Shown here: one piece after another, positions 10,585 through 20,583 of the stretch
Layout: every line of letters begins with the position of its first letter
Numbering within the stretch: the first letter of the stretch is position 1
NCBI RefSeq assembly: GCF_021869535.1
Contig: NW_026262712.1
Coordinates: 99,452,140 to 99,516,139 of the forward strand
Direction of reading: 5' to 3'
DNA from: Mytilus californianus
Taxonomy: Eukaryota > Mollusca > Bivalvia > Mytilida > Mytilidae
DNA: 64,000 bases
Translations under genes and position numbers: made by a program
Notes under the pieces: model-generated
Database searches by the model: none
Seen by the model: the letters and a program-made list of their open reading frames with translations, nothing else
Told to the model about the DNA's origin: nothing

Positions 10585-11300
10585 TTCAAGTTTTCAAGTT
10601 TTATTAAATCAGGAAAATCAATACAAAGTATAATGATGTCTTCCCCCACATTAACATGATATTACATCAGATAGATAAATATATATTACATGTATGTATG
10701 ACAAAATATCAAATCAAGGTTAAATGAATAAAATTACAAAGATTCAAAGCATAATTGTATGTAATGGCATATATTTTTTGTATCATCAATATTTTGTGGG
10801 TTAAGTAAACTAATAATGGTTTTCATAACTTTTTCAGGGCACAGATCTTGTGAATTAATATTTAGTTTATTAAATAGTTGTTTTCTATAATTTTCAAATT
10901 TTTTGCAATAAATAAGGAAATGTTTTTCATCCTCTATTTGATTGCAGTTTAAGCATATTCTTTTTTCTCTCTTAATTTTTGGTCTGAAATATCTACCCTT
11001 TTCAATCAAAAGAAGGTGGGAGCTAATTCTTAATTTTGTAAGATTTCTTGTTATATTAGGAGAACATTTATACGATAGATAGTTTTGCAATTTAAATTCT
11101 TCTGAATAAATATTGGCATAGAAATGTAATTTATTGTCTTGTTCAATAGAACATAATTTTTTTAGATTATGCAAAGTGTTATTAGAATGTTGGTTATTGA
11201 TATTTTCCTTTAAGTTCTTTAAATTAAAATTATTGTCTGTTAAATTATATTTTTCAATAGAGTTCGAGATAAATTTGTGCCAAGATCTGTGTCCATCTTC
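10585..11300 (-). pseudogene. 3' segment of the outer LINE: RT C-terminus and 3' end
   Basis: A minus-strand open frame at 10734-11327 encodes a reverse transcriptase C-terminus: roughly residues 16-197 resemble the region after the thumb, with a C..C(7)H....C motif in ICLNCNQIEDEKHFLIYC, the zinc-knuckle-like signature of CR1/L2-type LINE RT tails. It ends ..CFESL and is followed by 3' UTR and a terminal AATAAAACTTGAAAACTTGA, that is, a polyadenylation-like signal plus short CTTGAAA repeats. The frame lacks the catalytic RT core. The 5' half at 18783-23870 stops just where this piece would continue (..VMSNPAYT), so I infer one element split by the inner LINE. The first 13 or so codons (MDGRRLPEEE..) probably belong to the inner element's tail. 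Confidence 0.7.
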
Positions 11301-11511
11301 TTCTTCTGGTAATCTTCTTCCGTCCACGTTGGGACAACCTCAAATGAGTATTATTCTGTCATCTTTATGTATAGTAATCCGTCACCATAGTAAAATCCAT
11401 CACCAATTTTTATATACACCATATATACACTATAGTCATCAGGGTGAAATTAGCACTAAAAGTTCACAGCACACTAGCAATATATTTATTTCTCTATTAG
11501 ATAGATTACAT

Positions 11512-12567
11512 TTATCTTTTCTTCATGTCTAACGTTCTATATCTAGCTACGTGAAGAGCATAAATCAACTGTCTTGAAATATCTTCTATTCTTTGGTATA
11601 ATTTGTTATCACTTGTATACCGGGAAAGTAACACGGTGCAATCCAAGATAATTTGTATTTGGTCATCAGTTGGTATGTCCCTCATTTTAAAGTTAAAAAA
11701 ATCAGTAATAATTTCGTCAATTTGGTTGAGATATCTTTCTCTAATGCATTGAAGAATTTTACATTTAAGTAAAAAATGAGAACGATCTTCGGTATCTATA
11801 TCACATAATTTACAGATAGGTGTTTCGTTCAGGTTATATCTTGATCTATGGGATTGTAGAATGTACGTATCAGTAATAACCTTCAATTTCACTGATAACC
11901 GGACAGCCTCTCTGGTTGGATCACTTGTATTTCCAATGAATAATAAATTATGGCATTTTCCTGGTGAAGTATTCAATGTTCCAAGGTATTTCAAAGATTT
12001 ATAAGTACAACTCTTTTGTATTAATACATTTTTCCAGTAGCGGTCGATCGCTGAACGGACGGATTTCTTACAAGAGTATTTTGTTGGTGGATCATTCAGA
12101 AGTATGATTGTTGAATGTAAATCATATTTGAATAGTACTCTCTTGATCGCTATGAACCAGCTATTACTTTCTTCACTTTTTGTGATTAATTGCCTTCTTG
12201 CTATTTTCTTTTCCAAATTTTCTTCATTTTGATTACAAATGTTGTTAAATAGGTTTAATGATTTTTGATCAATTTGAGCTTCTATAGGTAGAATGCCAGA
12301 CAGGATGTATATACTAGGATCAGGAGCCGAAATTGGTAAGGATAAAATTTGTTTTAATATTTTCTTCTGAAACTTTTCCAATTTAAGTAGGTTTTGAGAA
12401 GTTGGTAGTATGAATTCGAGACCATATGTTAGGATAGGTTGTACGAAGGTTCTAAATAGTTGGATAGCAGTACTAGGGTCAAGTCCATTTTCTCCATGCA
12501 TACCGGCTGACATTAAGCTGTAGGCAGCTCGTCTTGGTTTTTGTGATATTCTGTTCAATAGTAGCAT
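11512..12567 (-). pseudogene. LINE RT C-terminal region (inner element)
   Basis: The 351-codon frame begins in the RT thumb region (RTFVQPILTYGLEF, the IL.YG.E motif typical after the catalytic core) and ends with a zinc-knuckle-like CKLCDIDTEDRSHFLLKC near residues 254-271. It overlaps in a different frame with the preceding RT piece at 12479-12769, so a frameshift separates them around 12520-12560. No stop interrupts this segment, so it is the best-preserved part of the RT ORF. The usual role of the region is RNA binding and target-primed reverse transcription. The 3' UTR of about 180 bp follows. Confidence 0.8.
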
Positions 12568-13490
12568 CTTGTGTTTTTTGACTGCTTGTTGATCTTATAA
12601 TGCCCAAGTGTGGAGATTTTTCTGTAACTGGCATTGTATTGTTATTTATGGATATGCATACTGGAACGTCCGGTTTTTTCTGGTTTGAGGGTTGTACTTT
12701 TAGAACTACGCTTTTCAGAGGTTGTAAGAGGTAGTGATGGTCTTCACTGTATTGTGCAGCAATATTCACAAGGTATTGTAGATCATGTGGATTTTCACTA
12801 ACGATTGCTACGTCGTCGGCACATGTTACTGCATTAATCAGCGTTTCACCTATCTCACATCCAGATGTAGTATTTTCAAATGTATTAAGAAGATCTTCGA
12901 TATATATACCTTACATAGATCAGCACTCAATAGACCGCCTTGTTTAACACCTTGTAGAACTGGAAATTTTTCAGAGATTTCGGTTGACCATTTAATACGA
13001 GATTCAGTGTTCTTATGAATTTCATCAATCAGGAGCCAAGATGATGGATCAGTGCCTGATATATATACTTTTCTTAACAACATTTTTAGAACAACAACAT
13101 CAAATGCTGATTTTGCATCCAAAAGTACTATATAAAACGGTAATTTTTTGTCCATATATTCCCTATACACTTCTTCTAAAATAATGGCAGCATTCAATGG
13201 TGAAGTATTTGCTGTAAAGCCTTTTTGAAGTATAGATTGTAGTTTTAGAGAACCGGATCTTAAGTCTATTCGTAAAATAAATTCAATGATCTTCAGAAGT
13301 ATGGGAAGAACTGTAATTTCATGATAATATTTGGCATCGTTTTTGTCCCCCTTGTTCTTAAATACTGGTGACAATAAACCTGTTTTTATGATGTCTGGAA
13401 GCAACCTTTCTTGGAACATTCGATTAATCAGTTTATGTAAAAATATTTTAAATTGTTGACCGGCATATAATATATTTTCAATAGATATTC
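12479..13490 (-). pseudogene. LINE reverse transcriptase core, frameshifted (inner element)
   Basis: Read on the minus strand, the RT resumes after a MITE at about 13490 with FGISIENILYAG, then NRMFQERLLPDIIKTGLLSP (RT1/2), LLDAKSAFDVV (the first catalytic Asp block) and FPVLQGVKQGGLLSADL (the GVKQG..LSP block, with SAD in place of SP). A frameshift near 12850 is needed to reach the active-site block, which reads TCADDVAIV at about 12815-12840: a Cys replaces the usual Tyr of YADD. The frame continues as 12769-12479 (KKPDVPVCISINNNTMP..HLGI). At least two frameshifts are present. Confidence 0.8.
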
Positions 13491-13494
13491 CAAA

Positions 13495-13930
13495 TTTCTC
13501 TAATTCTTCGTCAATTTATCCCTTTCTGCACCCATTGTATAAAAAAAATTTAATCAACGTGTGGTTCGTTTGATCTCAGTTCTTCATTGGTTAAAATCCG
13601 ATTATGACGTCGAATTTTCTTGCTTTCCTCTGAATTTCCTATTGTGACGGCATGAAAAAAGGCGACCATGCCTGATGACGTCACATAGAAAGAACACATC
13701 TTTTTGCAGATCATTCGAAAAGAAGGAATAAATTTGCCTGCGTATTGTTTGAAAATCATTAGAGAAACAGATTCCACCACCAAATCTCGTGTAATACGAT
13801 ATTTATCCACTCTCGACAGTTAAATTTTAAATATTTAAAACGCTCGGCGAGCCTCGCGTTTTAAATTTGAAAATTTAACTGTCTCGAGTGGATAAATATC
13901 GTATCACACTCGATGCAGTGGTAGAATCTA
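13495..13930. mobile_element. Hairpin MITE with CRE-like sites (copy 1), inserted in the inner LINE RT
   Basis: The RT frame reads ..KSINKGKAED up to about 13940 and resumes with ..FGISIENILYAG at about 13480; the intervening 435 bp are foreign. The right half is a long hairpin: 13770-13839 (ATTCCACCACCAAATCTCGT..ATACGATATTTATCCACT..CGACAGTTAAATTTT) is inverted at 13865-13927, around a short centre with AAAACGC and GCGTTTT. The left half carries TGACGTCG, TGACGGCA and TGACGTCA at 13605, 13645 and 13676. A second copy is at 32890-33290. It has no coding capacity. Confidence 0.8.
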
Positions 13931-13934
13931 TATA

Positions 13935-15045
13935 TATCTTCAGCTTTTCCTTTATTGATTGACTTTATAGCTTTCTCGATAGTGTCTAAATCTACATGTT
14001 TGGTAGCATAATGCTCACTTATCCTTTTTATAGAGATATAATCCATTTCACATAGTGCTAGGTGTTGATGGTTAAAGTCAGGATGTTCTGAAGGAATTGC
14101 CAGTTTGCTGAAGTGTTGGTTCCAGCCATTTATTATATCATCTCTCTCAAATATTTCATTTTCAACATGTAGGTCATTTATTAAAGTGTTCCCGTTTTGC
14201 CTTTGTTTGCGTATTAATTTAAAAATTTTCTGTTGATCATTCTGATTGTAGTTGATAATGTCATTTCTTTCATTATGCTTTCTTCTAATTTCTTCATTTC
14301 TAATGGCTGTCCTGAAAATTTTTCGAGCGAGTTTCTTTTCCGTTAAAAGTAAATTATCTATGTTTGAAGGTCTACCAGCTGATTTCCAGTTTTTAAAACC
14401 AATTTGTTTGCCTCTAATGATTTCGAGATTTCTTTGTTCCATACATTGAGTTTTAATTTATTTTTGCCATACGTTTTCTTCTGGTCAAGCTGTTTTGCAG
14501 TGTCAGATATGAGGTCCATTGCTTGAAGGGTGATCAGTTCTATATTAATCCTATCAGAGTTTAACATTTCTATATAATCTCCAATATCACTATTGATCGA
14601 CTCTTCATATCTAGATTTGTCTACTTTATTCCATCTAACTTTGTGTTTTTGTTTTTCAGAATTCCTTGATTGTTGTTCTCGTGTTATGTTGCATTTGATT
14701 CTCATTGATATAGGATGATGGTCTGATACATTGATCCGTCAGGCAATGGATTAATATAACGGTCTATTGATTTTTTCCAAAGTACTGCTACACCACCATA
14801 TCCACGAGGCATATGCGAGGCTGCTATTGGGTTATCTGAATCTACTGCTTTTCCAACACCTACTATTTTAGGATGTAATTCTTTTCATAGTTCTAGTTCA
14901 AAATGAAATAACTAATGTTCTTGAATTAATATAATATCCACGGATTTCTCTATTTCCTGAAAGAATTGACCGATAGTTTTAATGTTTTTACAGTTGAATG
15001 ATAGAATATTTAGAGTATCTTGATTGTTGTTGTTGCACTCTATGC
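13935..15045 (-). pseudogene. LINE endonuclease remnant and RT N-terminal region (inner element)
   Basis: From about 15040 the minus strand encodes the start of an APE-type endonuclease (SFNCKNIKTIGQFFQE..SVDIILIQEH, then stops, then PRGYGGVAVLWKKS..INPLPDGS). It then jumps to VSDHHPISMRIKC, the C-terminal SDH motif. The central endonuclease region between those points is absent, so the domain carries an internal deletion of most of its length. Frames at 14358-14705 and 13861-14442 (offset, overlapping) continue into the pre-RT region (WNKEISKSLEANK.., ARKIFRTAIRNEEIRRKHN) and the first RT motif ..AIKSINKGKAED, where the MITE interrupts. Confidence 0.75.
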
Positions 15046-15066
15046 CACTTTCTCGGTGTTTTGATG

Positions 15067-17145
15067 TTAAATCAGTCTGTTTAGCTTGCGACTCATCTCT
15101 AAAAAAGAATTAGTAGCTGTTGTTGTTGGGTTTTGATTGATTGGATTATTAGAGTAATCCTGACTTTCATGAGAGTTAGTCATGGTTTGAGCAAGTAGAG
15201 GCTGTATATTTTGTTTCTTGACCGAGGTGTTTATTTTGGATGTCATATCTAGCTTAGGGTTCTTAAGCGGCTGCCTATTGTTCGGATGTGGTTGGTAGTA
15301 TACAGGTTGTCCTATCATATGGAATAGTTCGGGTCTTGTACTATAAGCAGAGCCAGTATATTGTGGTAGATGGCTATTTCTAGATAGTGAGGGAATGTTG
15401 TGTTCCTCAAAGTTCGTACCTGAATCTAGTTGGACCGATGGTTTAGCTTTATATTGCTGTAGTGGTATAGCTACATTTTTGACTTGACTTGATGATGATG
15501 GTGCCTGTGTAGTCTTAGGCGGTGTTTTATCAAGCTTTTCATTTTCAAGGTTAAAATTTTCTTCCATCTTGGATAGTTGCGTATCTATTTGGCGTAGAAT
15601 AAAGTTGGATACCCTTTCTTGCAAGTTGTTTAATAGGTGGTTGTTATCCTTTTGGGTACTTCTAACATGCTGATCATCTTGGTTAGTGTGTACTATTGAC
15701 GGGTTATTATTTTCCGGTCTATGTATCAATTGTACTTCTTTTCGTAGTATCTCATTTGATCTCTCGAGTTCTTTAATTCTAGATTCTAGTTTATGTATGT
15801 GAGATTGAAACCATGTTCTTTCATTCCTTGATTCTTCTAGCATTCTTTCTCTTACTTTTACCTCCTCTTCACGTTTACGTATCTTTGTCTCTCTTTGCCT
15901 CAGTTCTGCTTGTTTAATTTCCTTTTGATCAATAATGTTCTCTTTCTGTATTATGGCGGTGTTGTTGATATTGTAAGTACTTTTCACAGTTGTATTTTCT
16001 TCATCCTCATTCCTCATCGAGTATGAATTTAGCGGAGTAGCTGGAGTACTGATAATCACATCATCTTGTTCAGTGGAGTTCGGCAAGTCAATTCTTTGAT
16101 CCATATTGCCTATACATTTGGTACATATGTTTGTATCATCCTTCCCTTTGTTCCGTGTGATACACATTTGGTGACAAGGTAACGTACATACTTCACAGTT
16201 GATAATATCACCGTCTATCTGTAAATCACATATGAAGCAATCCAGTTGTAGCTCTTCATTTAGAATGTCTCTTGCAGAGTGCAAACATTCAATTTCTGGA
16301 GGTGACTTTAACATCAGATTTGGTGTAATATTGTTACTAATACTGGGTTCCGTACATAGTTTACACGTATAGGTATTGTCTCTAGTACTATTTTCTATTT
16401 TGTGGATGTCATCTTCGGTTAAATGGCCACATCTATAATGAATCCAGTGTTTTCCATTGGTACAATAAACACCTCTTGTCTGAACGTTTCGTCTGCATTT
16501 TATACACTTAATTGAAATTATCTCACTGTTTTGTTTAGATATACTAGTATCTTTATGTGTAACAGTATGGTGGGTATTAATGCTAGAGTCCTGACTGGAG
16601 TTTGTTGTGGAGATCCTTATACTCAATAGTTGTTGTAATTGTTCTTCTAACTGGTTATAGAGTGTTTGTAGACTTACTCGGTTACCATTTAAGACTACAT
16701 TTTTGATGGTATTATGTATATTGGGTAGGTCGGTTTTCATGAACCTATCGGTATCTTTCCCATTGACTAGTAAGCGACAAGTTGTGTAGTATACTGACAA
16801 TGTATAGACGTGGGTTTGGTCTATGTACATACGAAATATCATGCTGATAATAAGGCCTTTTTTGTCCTGGTCTTGTACCGTTTTTATAGTAATGTTGTTG
16901 TTCTCACTATTGAGTTGTTGATAATAATATATCATGGCATTCTTTAATAATTCAAAGGAAACAGCATCAGCTTCTCCAGTAATACCACCCCCTGTGAATT
17001 TATAGATAATATTTGCTTGGCGCTTTGTAGCTTGAAGTTTCCGAGCGATTGCCCTGTATAAATTTAGCTCAAAATCATTGGATCGCAAATTTTGGGTTTG
17101 GGGGTTGGTACTTGTATGTAATCCCTGGATGCTAATGATTGTCAT
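15067..17145 (-). CDS. LINE ORF with two PHD-type zinc fingers and a coiled coil
   Basis: This uninterrupted 692-codon frame is the best-preserved ORF of the element. Residues 1-175 form a domain I do not recognise. A first PHD-like finger spans about 212-266 (C214, C217, C228, H236, C239, C261, C264). A second spans about 301-346 (C303, C306, C317, C320, H325, C328, C341, C344). Residues about 410-480 are Glu/Lys/Arg-rich with heptad character and should form a coiled coil. The remainder is Ser/Asn/Pro/Gln-rich and probably disordered. In CR1-like LINEs such first ORFs are thought to bind nucleic acid or chromatin and to form the RNP; PHD fingers usually read histone tails. The start was chosen as the first ATG of the frame, 125 bp after the repeated leader at 17250-17279. 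Confidence 0.8.
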   Translation of the reverse strand: MTIISIQGLHTSTNPQTQNLRSNDFELNLYRAIARKLQATKRQANIIYKFTGGGITGEADAVSFELLKNAMIYYYQQLNSENNNITIKTVQDQDKKGLIISMIFRMYIDQTHVYTLSVYYTTCRLLVNGKDTDRFMKTDLPNIHNTIKNVVLNGNRVSLQTLYNQLEEQLQQLLSIRISTTNSSQDSSINTHHTVTHKDTSISKQNSEIISIKCIKCRRNVQTRGVYCTNGKHWIHYRCGHLTEDDIHKIENSTRDNTYTCKLCTEPSISNNITPNLMLKSPPEIECLHSARDILNEELQLDCFICDLQIDGDIINCEVCTLPCHQMCITRNKGKDDTNICTKCIGNMDQRIDLPNSTEQDDVIISTPATPLNSYSMRNEDEENTTVKSTYNINNTAIIQKENIIDQKEIKQAELRQRETKIRKREEEVKVRERMLEESRNERTWFQSHIHKLESRIKELERSNEILRKEVQLIHRPENNNPSIVHTNQDDQHVRSTQKDNNHLLNNLQERVSNFILRQIDTQLSKMEENFNLENEKLDKTPPKTTQAPSSSSQVKNVAIPLQQYKAKPSVQLDSGTNFEEHNIPSLSRNSHLPQYTGSAYSTRPELFHMIGQPVYYQPHPNNRQPLKNPKLDMTSKINTSVKKQNIQPLLAQTMTNSHESQDYSNNPINQNPTTTATNSFLEMSRKLNRLI

Positions 17146-17249
17146 GATGTATCCAGGTTATTAATCACCTTAAATTCGTAGTTGCTTAAAGAATATTGTA
17201 TCGGTTATTATTTATTCACAATTGGTTTTTAATCAGATCTATATTTTAA

Positions 17250-17279
17250 CAGCGTGGCTTGGATATCCCATGCCTTCTG
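17250..17279 (-). repeat. 30-bp leader repeat upstream of the PHD ORF
   Basis: It is identical at 29 of 30 positions to 18378-18407. On the minus strand it contains the ATG of a tiny upstream frame starting MGYPSHA (11 codons, then stop), and it has an imperfect dyad centred on GGATATCC. Confidence 0.75.
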
Positions 17280-17311
17280 TTTTTATAGTCTACTTTTCAA
17301 TTATGGTGTTA

Positions 17312-18117
17312 TTAATACCAACAGTCTTTCTGTATTGAGTCTGAAATTTGACCAAGCCAGGCTTTAGCAAGTAATCTTTTTGGATGTATGCCGTCGGAAT
17401 GTAAGTTGTAGTTTAGGTATTTCTCAGTCGGTTTACTTTTCCCTCTTGATCTTTGTCGCCTACTTTGTAAGTGGATTGAGAAGCATGGAGATTTGGTTCC
17501 GAGAGTACTATTCAAATATTTAATGCCGTCGTTAACTTTGACTATTTGTTGTTGTAGCTGTGTTTCCTGTTCTGAATATTTGTCTATAATATCTGATTGT
17601 GTCACCAAGTCGCTATGGTTGTTATTGCTATCCTTGTGATTATTTTGTTTTTTTTGCTGTTGATCTTTGAGGCTTTTTTCTGTTTATATTTGATGATGGA
17701 ATAGGGTGGTATTTCAAGTATTGTAATCTTAGAACGTGGATATTTCTTTATAGTATCAATACACTCGTGAAATTTGTCTAAAATGAGTTGGATAGTATCA
17801 TCATTTGTAGATGTTATAGAAATGTAACCGTTCTTGTCCCCTGTAGTGAGGTTACAGGTACATGACCATATATATACACTGATATCACCGACTTGTTGGA
17901 TCTTGTTGTTTATATTTGTTTTAAGCCACTTTAATTGATCTTGGATAGTTGTGCCTGATTTACACTGCCAGTGTATATTTTTGTCAATTAGATGAATAAC
18001 CTGATCTCTTAAGTATGTCCCTTTGCTGTCAGAAATAATAATTGGCGTTAACTGTTGTGTACCAGTTAGAGGTTTGCGTGGAATTTGTAAGTATTTTATT
18101 AATTTTGCCTCCGTCAT
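17312..18117 (-). pseudogene. LINE ORF encoding an SGNH (GDSL-like) hydrolase, one frameshift
   Basis: The first part (18117-17602, 171 codons) has IIISDSKGTYLRDQ, the catalytic Ser block I (Ser31), followed by SGTTIQDQLKWL (Gly block). The second part (17608-17312), in another frame and overlapping by 7 bp, ends with NLHSDGIHPKRLLAKAW, the Asp-X-X-His block V. The domain is therefore complete but split by one frameshift. Together they make about 265 residues, a normal size for a single SGNH domain. In CR1-like LINEs this esterase accompanies ORF1; its substrate is not established. Here it is a separate, 5'-most ORF. A change at the A-rich run near 17640 could explain the shift. Confidence 0.75.
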
Positions 18118-18263
18118 GAATGGTTGGTATAATACTTTATATTGCTAGTGTGCTTTAGTTGATAAGCAGTTGGTTTATAAAAGCTTAAGCAGTTATCTAT
18201 GCAGTATTTATAGCCTAAATAAGCTGTGCCACTACTAAAATTCTATATAAAAGTATTAGACTG

Positions 18264-18264
18264 T

Positions 18265-18298
<34 letters not shown>
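18264..18298. repeat. (TA)n microsatellite
   Basis: A nearly pure TA tract in the presumed 5' UTR of the inner LINE. Confidence 0.9.
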
Positions 18299-18377
18299 TA
18301 GACTGATGGGTCCAAGTTGTTTAGTACTTCCGAGACTAAAAGTTCAAAGTTCGTATGTAAATTGTACAATCAGCAAG

Positions 18378-18407
18378 CAGCGTGGCTAGGATATCCCATG
18401 CCTTCTG
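18378..18407 (-). repeat. 30-bp leader repeat upstream of the SGNH ORF
   Basis: Twin of 17250-17279 with one substitution. On the minus strand it starts another short frame MGYPSHAAC-stop, about 260 bp upstream of the SGNH ORF start. Confidence 0.75.
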
Positions 18408-18782
18408 CTATTTGATGCACTATTACAGCGTTAAAAATATTTATGATTAATGTTTATCTCAGATAGTATGCTAAAATGAATAAAATCTTGTTGTAGATCA
18501 CTGTGCTAGAGTTTTTATTTACACACGGTCCTTCACAGTTTTTGGAGTATTCACAGAATGTGTAAAAAGTTATAAATAGCGGACGGTGAATTGTTAAATA
18601 ATATGTATTTAAGATTTCCTCCAATAAAAGTTCATATATATAAGTTGCTAGTGATGTATCATAAAATTTCTTAAAAAGTTTGTTGAATTTTCAAAATGGC
18701 TGCCACATGTGGTTCTCTTTCTCGAATAAAAAATTCTCAATAAAAGGTAAAATTCGTTTCACCGTAGTTCAGGAATGAATTA

Positions 18783-19480
18783 TTAGGTGTATGCAGGGTT
18801 ACTCATGACATAAAAGTATTTTCTGCATCTGTTGTCTGTATATAATGAATGATCTAATTTATATATTTCACTAAGCAGTCTGTCAGATGGAAGCTGTTTA
18901 AGTCTATCATAATATTTAAGGGCTAGGATTAGTATATGATTCAAAGTAGGTTGTCTTCCTAATTCACACTTCACTGCCATATTTGAACTTCTCTTGTGAA
19001 CTCCTAAAATATTTTTACAGAAATTATCATGAATATTTTCAAAAGGTAATTTATCAATATTTGAGTCTTTTATATTGTAGTCACTAATCCATATTTCAGA
19101 TCCATAAGTACTTATGGGTCTTATTAGAGTATCAAATAGTTTTAATTTTAGTTTATGATCTATAGTATTGAATCCAAATGTCTTAGAATGCAGAGAAAAA
19201 AGTGCTTTTAAGCTTTGTTTGTATAAGTGTTCTGCAGCATGTTTAAAATTTCCATTAAAGTAAATGATAATACCCAGATATTTATATTTCTCAACAATTT
19301 CAATTTCTTTGTTATTATAAAAAAAACTTAAATTTTTTGAAATCTTTTTTACCTTTACTGAAGATCATAATTTTTGTTTTATTTAAATTGACATTCAGCT
19401 TCCATCTATCACAGTATGATTTTAGAGAATTTAAACAGGATTGAAGACCTTCTTTGCTTTCAGATAGTAATAGTAAATCA
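18783..19480 (-). pseudogene. Outer LINE: RT palm end and thumb region
   Basis: From about 19480 the minus strand encodes YADDLLLLSESKEGLQSC (the YADD active site), WKLNVNLNKTKIMIFSKG, a frameshift in a T-run near 19325, then EIEIVEKYKYLGIII, FDTLIRPISTYGSEIW, GVHKRSSN and finally MAVKCELGRQPTLNHILILA up to NPAYT. This is the canonical order of LINE RT motifs from the palm through the thumb. Immediately 5' of the YADD block the region between the FD and YADD blocks is missing (see 19500-20472). Confidence 0.75.
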
Positions 19481-19499
19481 TCAGCATATAATAATCAAT

Positions 19500-20472
19500 T
19501 CATTCTAGTGTCTATAAGCTGCACCGGAAAACATGAAACCCATCATGCCAAATTGAATCAAATGCCTTGGAAAAGTCTACAAAACAGGCATATATCTGTT
19601 TTTTTGTGTTTAAAGATATATTTGTTCAGTATTGTCTTTATTGTAAATATATGATCAGTTGTACGGTAATCTGGTCTGAATCCGTCTTGAATTTTGTTAT
19701 ATAGATTATGATCATCTAGGTATCCATTAAGTCTAGTTTGTAATAAAGAAGTGAAAAGTTTTCCGAAGCAGCTTGTAAGACCTAGGCATCTGTAATTATC
19801 ACAACAACTGATATCACCATTCTTATGTATAAATGTGGTACATGAGATATTCCAGCAATCTGGAAATACACCCGATGACAAAATCCTATTAAATAAATTG
19901 ACAAAGGAAGGTAATAACTTATTTTTACCATATTTTATAAATTCGTTAGGAATCATATCAATGCCTAGTTGTGTATTGTTTTTTAACTTATGAATACCTT
20001 TACGGACTTCTCCACAAGTAAAAGGAAAATCTAGAGGGCCTGTATCTGAGAAATCTTGAGCTGTAGGTATAAAATTGGGGTTTTCATCTTTATTTGCTGC
20101 ATATAAATCATTCATATATTTGTGCTAATCAGAGATACTAATTGAATTAGTTTTTAAAGTTTTATTTTTTAATTTGTCAATAGTTTCCCAAAACAATTTG
20201 GGATTATTTTCATGTAGAGAATCAAGTTTTGTAACTAAATCATTGACAAACTTTTGTCTTGCTAATTTCAAAGATTTGTTATATTCTTTGCGAAGTCTAT
20301 GAAAATTACTTCGTATTTGTGCATTATTTGGATACTGTTGCATTTTCTTGCCTAAATTGCGAAGTTCTTTTTTCATAATGAAGCAATTACCATTATACCA
20401 GTCATGCTTCTTTTTCTTTTTCTTCTTTTTGAATAATTTGAAATTAAATGATCTCTTTGCAGCTTTAATCAT
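19500..20472 (-). pseudogene. Outer LINE: RT fingers and palm, with internal deletion
   Basis: Frames at 20125-20472 and 19558-20115 encode the pre-RT region (KKELRNLGKKMQQYPNN.., LFWETIDKLKNKT) and RT motifs TQLGIDMIPNEFIKYG, CCDNYRCLGLTSCFGKLF and QDGFRPDYRTTDHIFTI, then the first Asp block in degraded form (ICLFCRLFQGI; a shift restores ..AFDSIWHDG). After this block the sequence jumps to the YADD block, so the conserved stretch including the QG..SP motif is deleted. An eight-lysine run near 20420 is coded by a long A-run on the minus strand and is a likely slippage site. Confidence 0.75.
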
Positions 20473-20583
20473 GATATTAGTTAAAAGTTCAGTTAGAGTA
20501 TTAATATCTTTTTCTGGATCATTGACTTGGAGGAGAAATGATTCAATATCTTTCTCTTCATCATTTTCTAGCAGAGATATGTA

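Larger units (their letters stand above)
11300..18780 (-). mobile_element. Inner non-LTR retrotransposon (CR1-like): SGNH, PHD and EN-RT ORFs
   Basis: On the minus strand the order is: 5' UTR with a TA microsatellite, SGNH-hydrolase ORF (18117 down to 17312), double-PHD ORF (17145-15067), remnant endonuclease (about 15040-14705), RT (14705-12770, broken by a MITE) and RT C-terminus (12769-11512). Esterase (SGNH) and PHD domains in the first ORF are documented for CR1-like LINEs. Here they are in separate ORFs with the hydrolase first. The element probably ends in a GAAGAAGA-rich tail near 11290-11330, after which outer-LINE coding resumes. Multiple frameshifts, an endonuclease deletion and the MITE make it non-functional. 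Confidence 0.75.
18120..18780 (-). other. Probable 5' UTR of the inner LINE
   Basis: This 660-bp stretch lies between the SGNH ORF start and the point where outer-LINE coding stops. It includes the second leader repeat, a TA microsatellite at 18264-18298 and an AAAATGGCTGCC motif at about 18693 that resembles a YY1 site. No other coding frame is visible. Confidence 0.5.
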
